DNA of 64,000 bases from JAENWD01 sp963796915 (GTDB lineage: Bacteria > Acidobacteriota > Vicinamibacteria > Vicinamibacterales > JAENWD01). The notes beneath the pieces are model-generated. The model was given only the letters and a program-made list of their open reading frames with translations. It was not told the DNA's origin and did no database searches. Location: positions 868,001-932,000 of the forward strand of contig CAWCNI010000004.1 of NCBI GenBank assembly GCA_963796915.1, written 5' to 3'. The position numbers were made by a program, and so were the translations under genes. Shown in pieces: positions 22,457-29,849 of the stretch (its first letter is position 1; each line of letters opens with the position of its first letter).

Positions 22457-22825
22457 GTGCCGCACGCCCCGCATCTTGTCCTGGGTGAGCACGGCGAAAC
22501 GCTCGCCGTCGCCGCCCTGCGACGCGAAGGCTATGCAATTGTCGCCACCAGGTATCGCGTTCGGCTCGGCGAAATCGACATCATCGCCATGGACGGCGGC
22601 TGCCTGGTGTTTGTCGAAGTGAAGACCCGCAGGGGATTCCGCACCGGATGCGCGGCCGATGCGGTGACACCCCGGAAGCAGCGTAAGATAGTCGCCGTCG
22701 CCGCCGAATATCTGGCCAGGCACCGTACGGGTGCCGCCGCCTGCCGCTTCGACGTCGTCACCGTGGACCTCGACGAGCGGGGGCCGCGCGTGGCGATCAT
22801 CCGAGATGCGTTTGACGCCGCCTGA
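22457..22825 (+). CDS. YraN / UPF0102 family endonuclease-like protein
   Basis: A 122-residue protein with the restriction-endonuclease-like core: GEHGETLAVAALRREGY, GEIDIIAMDGG and VFVEVKTRRG, that is D...ExK-type residues expected to bind metal. The family is widespread and of uncertain role. The GTG at 22457 was chosen as the start of the family N-terminus. Its TGA overlaps the galT ATG by one base (TGATG), so the two are coupled. Confidence 0.88.
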   Translation: MPHAPHLVLGEHGETLAVAALRREGYAIVATRYRVRLGEIDIIAMDGGCLVFVEVKTRRGFRTGCAADAVTPRKQRKIVAVAAEYLARHRTGAAACRFDVVTVDLDERGPRVAIIRDAFDAA

Positions 22826-23826
22826 TGCCTGAACTGCGCAAAGATCCCGTCACCGGCCGCTGGGTGATCATTTCCACCGAGCGGCGCAAGCGTCCCGACG
22901 CCTTCCGCGTCGACCACACCGAGCCGACCGGCGATTTGGTGTGCCCGTTCTGCGAGGGGCACGAGGACTACACGCCCCGCGAGGTCCTGTCGTACCGGCG
23001 CAACGGCGGTGGCCCCAACAGCCCCGGCTGGGACGTGCGCGTGGTGCCGAACAAGTTTCCGGCGCTGCAGGTGGAAGGCGACCTCGATCGGCAGGGCGAG
23101 GGGCTGTTCGACAAGATGAACGGCATCGGCGCGCACGAGGTGATCATCGAGACGCCCGACCACAAGGAGAGCCTGGCGACGCTGCCGAGCGCCGCCGTCG
23201 AGCGCGTGCTGTGGGCGTTCCGCGAGCGGGTGCTCGACCTGAAACAGGACCGGCGCTTTCGCTACATCCTGATCTTCAAGAATCACGGCGCGGCTGCCGG
23301 CGCGTCGCTCGACCACTCGCACAGTCAGCTCATCGCGCTGCCAGTCATCCCGCGCAACGTGCGCGACGAGATCTCCGGCGCGCGTCAGCACTATCAGCAC
23401 AAGGAACGCTGCGTCTACTGCGACATCGTCCGCCAGGAGCTGGACCAGCGGACGCGGGTGATTTCAGAGAACGCCGATTTCGTCGCCGTCTCGCCGTATG
23501 CGCCGCGCTTTCCATTCGAGACGTGGATTCTGCCCAAGCGGCACGGCTCGAATTTCGAGGAAGCGCCGCGGCACGAGTACGAGACGCTGGCCCGCATGCT
23601 GAAGGACGTCCTCCAGCGCATGAACCGCGCGCTCGAGTCGCCGCCCTTCAACCTGATCATCCACAGCGCGCCGTTCACGGAGTCGGCCGCGGACTTCTAC
23701 CACTGGCACGTCGAGATCATGCCGAAGCTGACGAAAGTGGCAGGCTTCGAGTGGGGCAGCGGCTTCTACATCAATCCCACGGCGCCGGAAGAAGCGGCGG
23801 AAGTGCTCCGCGACGCGACCGTCTAG
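22825..23826 (+). CDS. galT: Galactose-1-phosphate uridylyltransferase
   Basis: Leloir-pathway enzyme of 333 residues that exchanges galactose-1-phosphate with UDP-glucose. It has the N-terminal RKDPVTGRWVIISTERRKRP, zinc-type Cys residues in CPFCEGHE and CVYCDI, the active-site HSHSQ, and a second HIT-like motif HWHVEIMP. The active site reads His-Ser-His rather than the His-Pro-His of E. coli GalT, so a relaxed sugar-1-phosphate specificity is possible. No galE or galK is near. Confidence 0.9.
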   Translation: MPELRKDPVTGRWVIISTERRKRPDAFRVDHTEPTGDLVCPFCEGHEDYTPREVLSYRRNGGGPNSPGWDVRVVPNKFPALQVEGDLDRQGEGLFDKMNGIGAHEVIIETPDHKESLATLPSAAVERVLWAFRERVLDLKQDRRFRYILIFKNHGAAAGASLDHSHSQLIALPVIPRNVRDEISGARQHYQHKERCVYCDIVRQELDQRTRVISENADFVAVSPYAPRFPFETWILPKRHGSNFEEAPRHEYETLARMLKDVLQRMNRALESPPFNLIIHSAPFTESAADFYHWHVEIMPKLTKVAGFEWGSGFYINPTAPEEAAEVLRDATV

Positions 23827-23841
23827 AGCCGACCTCGGTAG

Positions 23842-23861
23842 GGCCGATCTTCAGATCGGCC
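23842..23861. repeat. Near-perfect palindrome after galT (REP-like or terminator)
   Basis: GGCCGATCT and AGATCGGCC form 9-bp arms around a 2-nt centre, 15 bp after the galT stop. There is no T run, so it may be a REP-like element or a bidirectional transcript-end hairpin rather than a classic terminator. Confidence 0.6.
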
Positions 23862-23871
23862 GGCACCGTGC

Positions 23872-23883
23872 GACAATGCCGTC
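23872..23883 (+). promoter_or_regulatory. Candidate leaderless promoter of the small acidic protein
   Basis: GACAAT (23872-23877) is a -10-like hexamer exactly 6 nt before the ATG at 23884. There is no Shine-Dalgarno sequence. The spacing is the same as at 17191 and 25674. Confidence 0.4.
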
Positions 23884-24069
23884 ATGCCCTCGCCCCAGAA
23901 ACCTAAAAGCGAGAAGGATGAGCCGGTGAAGCCTGAGGTGGACGAGGCCGGCGAGGAGTCGTTCCCCGCCAGCGACCCTCCGTCATGGAACTCCTCCAAG
24001 GCAACACCGAAGGGGAAGCGGCCCGCCAGGCCTCAGGGGAGTGGCGACAAAGGCCCCGGCGTCCGATAA
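23884..24069 (+). CDS. Small protein with ESFPASDPPSW motif
   Basis: A 61-residue, very hydrophilic, Lys/Pro/Glu-rich protein with no helix-forming core, probably disordered. Its centre reads DEAGEESFPASDPPSW. I recognise this as a motif that recurs at the heart of many small, unnamed bacterial proteins; no function is known to me. It stands alone between galT and tRNA-Gly, has a -10-like box 6 nt upstream and no ribosome-binding site. Confidence 0.7.
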   Translation: MPSPQKPKSEKDEPVKPEVDEAGEESFPASDPPSWNSSKATPKGKRPARPQGSGDKGPGVR

Positions 24070-24150
24070 CCCGTCAGGACACACGGTTTAGCCGGTTGCA
24101 TCCCCCGGATGGGCTGTATTACCATTAGGGTTCGGCCGTTGGCCTGGAAC

Positions 24151-24225
24151 GCGGGAATAACTCAGTGGTAGAGTGCGACCTTGCCAAGGTCGAAGTCGCG
24201 GGTTCGAATCCCGTTTCCCGCTCCA
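24151..24225 (+). tRNA. tRNA-Gly (anticodon GCC)
   Basis: A complete cloverleaf: acceptor GCGGGAA pairs with TTCCCGC (24215-24221), the discriminator is T and CCA is encoded. The anticodon loop TTGCCAA carries GCC, and the T arm contains GGTTCGAATCC. Decodes GGC and GGU. Confidence 0.97.
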
Positions 24226-24255
24226 ACCTCCGCTCAAGTGCAAGTGCGGAGGTTG
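24224..24255. terminator. Hairpin immediately after tRNA-Gly
   Basis: A perfect 10-bp stem (CAACCTCCGC / GCGGAGGTTG) with a 12-nt loop begins inside the encoded CCA end. There is no T run. It could end the tRNA transcript or guide 3' processing. Confidence 0.45.
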
Positions 24256-24259
24256 TCCG

Positions 24260-24320
24260 CCGTAGCTCGCGACGACATCCGGCGAGCGGAGGTGGACGGC
24301 ACCCGCTTCGAGAGCTACGG
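24260..24320. repeat. Inverted repeat between the tRNA genes
   Basis: CCGTAGCTC (24260-24268) and GAGCTACGG (24312-24320) are perfect 9-bp arms 43 bp apart. The segment has no gene and looks like a REP-type intergenic element. The remaining 120 bp up to tRNA-Cys show nothing further. Confidence 0.5.
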
Positions 24321-24440
24321 TTGCCGCGACCGACAATGTTCTGCTGAATTGTGATGATCCTCTCACCCGGCCTCCAGACGCGCTGTCGACCCTGTCCCTA
24401 GACTCGGCCGGACTTTCCTGTACGAACAACAGTTCCGACC

Positions 24441-24514
24441 GGCGCCGTCGCCAAGCGGTAAGGCAGAGGTCTGCAAAACCTCCATCCCCGGTTCGATTCC
24501 GGGCGGCGCCTCCA
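24441..24514 (+). tRNA. tRNA-Cys (anticodon GCA)
   Basis: Acceptor GGCGCCG pairs with CGGCGCC (24504-24510), with T discriminator and encoded CCA. The anticodon loop TCTGCAA carries GCA, and the T arm has GGTTCGATTCC. Decodes UGC and UGU. Confidence 0.97.
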
Positions 24515-24533
24515 ACTTCTAATCGATAGCCTG

Positions 24534-25095
24534 TTAGCGCGGAATGGCGAGTGTGGGCCGTTGCTCGATGACCTCGAGCAGGCGCCGAAGTGCATCGACC
24601 TGCTCGGTGGACAACTCGGAGTCAAAGCCCATCGCGCTGACGGAGAGCGTCGGCGACGTGGCGAGTTGTCTCAGCTCGTCGAATGGCACGCGTACGGACA
24701 GGCGGCCCGACCTGTCCGTCATGGTGCATGTGTCATCGCTGCACGGCGGTGTCAGAGTCACTTCCGTCCCGATGGCCGCGAGGTCGTGCACGCGTCCATC
24801 CGTCGTCGTGATCCGCAGCGTGGGCGTCCGTGCACGAGACGGGAAGTTGGCCTCATTCGAAAACGCCGTGAACGTAGCCGTCGCTGGCGCTGACTTCAGC
24901 TGGCGCCCACTGAAGCGGACCGTCACGTTCAGCCGGCTGACTCCCGGCGGAGCCTCGTCCGGATAAGGCGTCAAGTCGACCCAGATCTGCGACTCGTTTG
25001 CGGTCTCGAAATAGTACCTGCTGCACCGCCGGACCTCTCGGCGTCGAGTCTGCCATCAGCAGCGCCGTAACCAGAACGATGGATGCGACAGGCAT
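24534..25095 (-). CDS. Secreted hypothetical protein, tandem paralogue A (one frameshift)
   Basis: Unrecognised family. The ATG at 25095 begins a short hydrophobic signal (MPVASIVLVTALLMADS). The mature part then reads in the next frame as YYFETANESQIWVDLTP, LNVTVRFSGRQLKSAP, and a C-terminal LSTEQVDALRRLLEVIEQ, with one Cys pair (CSDDTC). The switch is at GTAC 25014-25017; removing one base gives 186 residues. The adjacent upstream gene is a paralogue of exactly the same length (562 nt including one extra base) and broken at the same place. The predicted product is an exported protein of beta-strand character. It ends 20 bp from tRNA-Cys. Confidence 0.7.
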
Positions 25096-25112
25096 GGTGC
25101 AGACTCCAGGCG

Positions 25113-25674
25113 CTAACGCGAATACTGGATCGTCAGCGGCTGACTCGTCATCGCGACCAGACGTCGCAACGCGGCAAGGTCGGCCGGTGTCAACGTCAGT
25201 TCCGCGCCCAGCGCATCGACGGTGACAACAGACGCATCGGCAATCTGCTGGAGTTCCGCAAACGACAGCGACGCCACGAGGTATCCCCGAAGCCTGAACG
25301 CTCCGGTGCCGCAACCGGCGTCCGCCTCGTTGCACGCCGCTTCGGACCGGTAGTCGCGTCCCGGCGCCCTGAGGTCCCACGCCTGGCCGTCGCTGATGAT
25401 TCGCAGGTCGCCGGTGGTCGATATGTGATCGAGCAGGCCGGTATACACCCTGAGCGCAACGTGATCCGGCGGCGATTTCAGCACACGCCCCGGGAACGTC
25501 ACCGTCACGTTCAAAGGCGCCACGCCCAACTCCGGAATTGCGCCGGGCGACAGGTCAATCCAGACCTGCGACTGATTCTGCAGTTCGAAGTAGTACCGAC
25601 TTGACGAACGGACCAGTGGGGGAGGCGTCTGCCAGCAGCGACGCAGTGAGCAGGGCGACCGCCAGGACGGCCAT
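25113..25674 (-). CDS. Secreted hypothetical protein, tandem paralogue B (one frameshift)
   Basis: Paralogue of the next gene downstream (17-bp gap). A signal peptide (MAVLAVALLTASLLADA) is followed, after a frame switch at GTAC 25593-25596, by YYFELQNQSQVWIDLSPG, LNVTVTFPGRVLKSPP and LTPADLAALRRLVAM, with one Cys pair. Removing one base gives 186 residues. The shared pattern of strands, the central Cys pair and the final 'LTxxxLxALRRL' helix suggest a small beta-rich domain with a helical tail. No function can be assigned. A TATACT box lies 6 nt before the ATG. Confidence 0.7.
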
Positions 25675-25686
25675 GGCGCCAGTATA
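25675..25686 (-). promoter_or_regulatory. Candidate leaderless promoter of the paralogue pair
   Basis: On the minus strand TATACT (25686-25681) is followed by exactly 6 nt and the ATG at 25674. No Shine-Dalgarno sequence is present. No convincing -35 element is seen. Confidence 0.5.
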
Positions 25687-25733
25687 AACCCGGGGCGTTA
25701 GACCGGGCGCGTTTAGCGTAAATAGAACACCAC

Positions 25734-26121
25734 ATGCTGCCCTTCACCGTCGCGGTGCGTCCGGGCACGCCGCTCTACGAGCAGGTCATCTACGCCGTCA
25801 CGCGATCGATTGTTACGGGTCAGATGCGGCCCGGTGACGCCTTTCCGTCCGTGCGCGTGCTCAGTCAGGAACTGCGCATCAACCCGAATACCTCCCATCG
25901 CATCGTCGCAGCGCTCGTGCAACAGGGGCTGCTCGTCGTACAGGCCAGGTATCGGGACCCTCGTGGCGGATGGGCCTCCGCTCGCCGCCACAACAACCCA
26001 GCTGCTGAACGAGGACGCAGAGCGGCTGGTGATCGACGCAAAACGGGCGGGCGTGTCCCTTCACGCCGTAGTGAGCGCCATCCGGCGTCACTGGGCCAGG
26101 TCGGCGAGCCGCGCGAGCTGA
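25734..26121 (+). CDS. GntR-family regulator, YtrA/YhcF type (one frameshift)
   Basis: Short DNA-binding regulator of an ABC transporter operon. The winged helix reads PLYEQVIYAVTRSIVTGQMRPGDAFPSVRVLSQELRINPNT (about residues 12-55), then the family signature RPGIGTLVADG in a second frame. The switch is at GTAC 25938-25941; deleting one base gives LLVYRPGIGTLV and a total of 128 residues, typical of the subfamily that lacks a ligand domain. It ends 13 bp before the ABC ATPase, the usual arrangement for YtrA-type repressors controlling the neighbouring transporter. Confidence 0.85.
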
Positions 26122-26134
26122 CAGGGTGGAGACC

Positions 26135-27058
26135 ATGTCCAACGCTATCGAGACCGCCGATCTTGCCAGAACCTACGGGCGATTCGAGGCGCTCGAGGGG
26201 TTGACGCTGCAGGTTCCGGCCGGCAGTGTATTCGGGTTGATCGGCCCGAATGGCGCCGGCAAGACGACGACGATCAAGCTGCTGTTGAATTTGATCCGTC
26301 CAAGCCGCGGCAGCGCCCGTGTGCTTGGCACCGACACGCGCCGGCTCGGACTGCGCCAGTTGCAACGGATCGGTTACGTCTCCGAGAGCCAGCGCCTTCC
26401 CGACTGGATGACCGCGGATGAACTGTTGGACTTCGTCCGGCCGTTCTATCCCACGTGGGACCCGCAGCTGTGCGCGACTCTTCGTGCACGCCTTGGACTC
26501 GATTCGCGAGTGCGCTTGCGATCGCTATCGCGCGGCATGCGTATGAAGGCGGCCCTACTCGCCGCACTTGCTTACCGCCCCGACCTGCTCGTTCTGGACG
26601 AGCCCTTCAGCGGCCTTGACCCTATCGTGCGCGACGAGCTCATTCAGGCGTTGCTGGAGCTGCAGGGCACACATCCGTGGACGGCGTTCCTCTCTTCGCA
26701 CGACATCGACGAAGTCGAGCGGCTAGCCGATTTCGTCGGTTTCATCGACCGCGGACGGCTGATTCTTGCGGAGCGGGTGGACTCGTTGCTGGGACGATTC
26801 CGCCGCATAGAGGCGACCGTGCTCGGCGTGCCCATGGCGCAGCCGGTGCCACGTGCCGAGTGGTGGCCCGAGGGCGTTGCGGGACGCACAGTGCGCTTCA
26901 TCGACACCGACCATGCCGCGCCAGACGCGCTGATGCGCATCGCCAGAGCGTACCCCGGCGCCGACCTGCAGGTCATGCCCTTGACGCTGCGCGAGATCTT
27001 TCTGGTAGTGGGACGCCGCCCGACTTCCACGCCGCAGGCATCGGAGGCAGTGTCATGA
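26135..27058 (+). CDS. ABC transporter ATP-binding protein
   Basis: Cytoplasmic ATPase of 307 residues. Walker A is GPNGAGKTTT, the signature reads LSRGMRMKAAL, Walker B is LLVLDEPFSGLDP and the H-loop is SSHDIDE. The degenerate LSRGM signature fits the YtrB/YhcG group that pairs with GntR-type regulators. The ATG at 26135 follows GGTGGAG; a GTG three codons upstream is the alternative. It overlaps the permease start (ATGA). The substrate is unknown. Confidence 0.9.
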   Translation: MSNAIETADLARTYGRFEALEGLTLQVPAGSVFGLIGPNGAGKTTTIKLLLNLIRPSRGSARVLGTDTRRLGLRQLQRIGYVSESQRLPDWMTADELLDFVRPFYPTWDPQLCATLRARLGLDSRVRLRSLSRGMRMKAALLAALAYRPDLLVLDEPFSGLDPIVRDELIQALLELQGTHPWTAFLSSHDIDEVERLADFVGFIDRGRLILAERVDSLLGRFRRIEATVLGVPMAQPVPRAEWWPEGVAGRTVRFIDTDHAAPDALMRIARAYPGADLQVMPLTLREIFLVVGRRPTSTPQASEAVS

Positions 27059-28751
27059 GGATACTGCGGCACCTCGTCGCTTCCGACGTACGTCGACACA
27101 AATGGTTGCTCACGATGTGGAGCGGCGTCGTCATCACCTCCGCATTGTTCGACGGCATCCGTCCCGAGCTCGCTCTGAAGCCCGGCATTCACGCGGCAGC
27201 CGGACTCCTGGACGCGTTGATCTGGTGGTCCTGGCTGGTGATTGCCGTCGCAATCGTGCCACTGGTCATCCAGTCACACCCTCTCGTCGGCAGCGACGCG
27301 TTCTGGATGACCAGGCCAATTGCACCCGGGCAGCTCTTCGCGTCGAAAGCGCTTCTGGTCGGGACCGTGACACTCGTCTTGCCCGCGATTGCGGATCTGA
27401 CGGTGATGGTCAGCCATCAGATTCCGATTCGGGATGCCTGCGGCGTCCTCGCCGACTCGACGCTCTGGCGCGCGATCTGTGTGATGACGCTCGCTGTCGC
27501 CGCCGCTGCCACCGGCTCCATCGCGCGATTCACGCTCGTCTGCGGAGCCGCGATCATCGCACTGGTGGCATGGTAGCCGGAGTGACCGCGTCTATTCTCC
27601 ACGGACCGGAACCCGGGGCAGGGCACGCCGTTTCAGCCGGCGGATCCCACTTCGTGGGTGGTGCTGATTGCGATGTTGACATGCGCGGAGGCCGTCTGGC
27701 TGCTGATTCAATACCGGACTCGCTCCAGAGGTCGCGCCGCGGGCGCCGGCATGATTGGAGTCGCGGCCGCCTTCGTCATTTCAGCGTGCTGGCCGTGGCC
27801 GATCCTGGCGGTCAATCCCGACTTTCCGCGCACCGACGGCCAGTCCGCACTTCGGCTGGTGACCAGTTCGGAGGCGACGGAAGTGAAGGACTGGCGCGCG
27901 CCGTTCGGGTCAAGGAGCAAATGGCAAGTGCTGCGGTCCCGTGTGGGAGTGGCTGCCATCGAGCCCGGCTGGACGGCCAACGGAGGTGCACTCGAAGGTG
28001 CACTGCAAATTGACGGAAGAACGGCCCTCCAAAGCCTCGGGCCTACGTCGCCGTCGCCGTTACCCCTGGATGGAGACGGTCCGGAATCCACGAGTGGCGT
28101 CCTCCGTCGCCTGCTCGGCGTCGACTGGCTACCGGAAACGCCGATGCCGGAATGGCCGATGGCGCATCTCATGGTGTTCCGGCAGGACGTCTTGCCCGTG
28201 GGCGCCGCCGGACGTGCCACCTATCGCGGCCGCATGCAGGTTGTCCTGACGAAGCACGTCGTCGAAGCGGCATTGCCCCTGCAGCCCGGGATGTCTCATG
28301 TCAACGGCCCGCTGCGCATCGCCATCGAATCCGTGGACGCGAGCCGTGGGGATGCGATTGTGACAATCCGGTCCTCGAATGCGACGTCCAGCTTCACGCG
28401 AAAACCAGGCTCCACGTTCTCGGTACTGTCATCCGAGGAGCCTCCACACGCGGCAGGCGATAGGCGCCACCGAGGTAATTCCGGCCGAGACCTTCGATCT
28501 CAGCCGCTTTCCAGTGCCACAGATGTTTTTGGCGTGGCTGTCGGTACCGGCCCGACGTCCGGTTTCGAGGCGCGTATTTGGAGGATCGGTTTCGAGTCGC
28601 GGGATCGCGCGGTGACTGGCACAAACGAGCGCTTGAAAGACGCGGAGCTGGTCGTGGTCGGATGCGCAGCAGATGGCTGTGGAGCGCTCGATCACGGTGC
28701 GGACTTCGCGATCCGCGAGGCGACGACCTATGGGCCTGGCAGCGGCAGTGA
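27055..28751 (+). pseudogene. ABC transporter permease partner, multiply frameshifted
   Basis: The first 173 codons are clean and encode an ABC-2-like membrane protein: MRILRHLVASDVRRHKWLL, then several hydrophobic helices and a WMTRPIAPGQLFASKALLVG loop. Two in-frame stops occur at 27574 and 27583, after which the same frame resumes (FSTDRNPGQGTPFQPADP, then another helix LIAMLTCAEAVWLLIQY) and continues as a long extracytoplasmic domain. Further single-base shifts occur at GTAC 28423 and GTAC 28544 and again near 28620, where coding character moves between frames. The true end is uncertain. It could be a decayed gene, but the clustering of extra bases points to sequence error. Function: membrane half of the transporter. 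Confidence 0.55.
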
Positions 28752-28785
28752 GCGGCCAATGAGCTTCTTCCCGGACAATCACGCC

Positions 28786-29794
28786 ATGGTCAGACCCTCA
28801 ATCGCGTTGAACCTCGCACTGTTGCTGCTGACCGCTGTCAGCGCGCCCGTGACGCTCGCCGACACCGTCCATCACTACGTGTTCGTCGGGATGGATCGCG
28901 AGCGGCTTGCCGAGTCCGGTTTCCTCGACCACAAAGGCGTCGACGGCGTGCAGGTGAAGTACACCTGGCGGCAGTTGGAGCAGGGGAAAGACCATTACGT
29001 GTTCGACGACGTGCGCGCCGATCTGGAACTGGTCAAAGCCAAAGGGAAACGGCTGTTCGTCCAGGTGCAGGATTCGACGTTCGCGCTCGAATACATGCCC
29101 GTGCCCACAGTACCTCCGTGAGGACGCTGCGTATCACGGCGGCGTCGCACAGCAAGCCAGCTACCCCGATGGCAAACCCGAGAAAGCCAAGCCCTACGGC
29201 TGGGTCGCCCGGCGATGGGACCCCGCAGTCCGCGGACGATTCCATCTGCTCCTCGCGGCCCTCGGCAGGGAGTTCGACGGCCAGATCGAAGGCATCAATC
29301 TGCCCGAGAGCGCGATCGACATTCCCTATGCCGGTCCGCTCATGCCCAGCGGCTACACCCGCGAGGGATACCGCGACGCGCTGCTCGATACGATGGCCGC
29401 GTTGAAGAAGGCGTTTCCCAGGTCGACTGCGCTGTTGTACGCGAACTTCATGTCAGAGGCTGATCCGAGCGGGAAGCCGGTATACCTGCGAAGCCTGTAC
29501 GAACGGGCTGCCGAACTGAAACTGGGCATGGGCGGCCCCGACCTGTTGCCCCACAGGAAGTGGCAGTTGTTCAACAGCTACCCGCTGATCCGGGAGTTCT
29601 CCGACCGAATCCCCATGGGGATCGCGGTTCAGGACGACAACCTGGCCGATATCAATCCGAAAACGGGCAAGAAAGTGACGGTTCCCGAGCTTGTCACCTA
29701 CGCGAGCGATGAGCTGCACGTGACCTACATCTTCTGGGGCACGCAGGAGCCCTACTTCACGCGAGACGTGCTGCCGTTCCTCGCGTCGCGGTAG
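28786..29794 (+). CDS. Secreted TIM-barrel glycosidase-like protein (one frameshift)
   Basis: Begins with a signal peptide (ALNLALLLLTAVSAPVTLA). The mature part resembles a glycoside-hydrolase TIM barrel: GVDGVQVKYTWRQLEQGKDHYVFDDVRADLEL is the strand-helix unit seen in beta-galactosidase-like barrels, followed by QIEGINLPESAID and a C-terminal ELHVTYIFWGTQEPYF. The Glu in NLPESA is a candidate acid/base or nucleophile. One extra base at GTAC 29110-29113 breaks the frame; corrected length is 335 residues. I cannot assign a GH family. The ATG lies in the continuing frame of the permease tail, 35 bp after its likely end. Confidence 0.7.
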
Positions 29795-29826
29795 AGACGC
29801 AGGCCGTTGACGCCGCGACGGAGTGG

Positions 29827-29832
29827 TAGAAT
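29827..29832 (+). promoter_or_regulatory. Candidate extended -10 of the TPR kinase gene
   Basis: TAGAAT preceded by TGG gives an extended -10 (TGnTAGAAT) 17 nt before the ATG at 29850. This predicts a leader of about 10 nt. A TTGACG upstream is only 14 bp away, too close for a standard -35. Confidence 0.45.
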
Positions 29833-29849
29833 CCACCACCCCAGCCGCC

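Noticed and set aside
29823..29825. GTG start for the TPR kinase
   Set aside because: It overlaps the likely -10 box; the ATG at 29850 fits better.
29807..29832. Standard sigma-70 promoter with TTGACG and TAGAAT
   Set aside because: Spacer is 14 bp, too short; only the extended -10 was kept.
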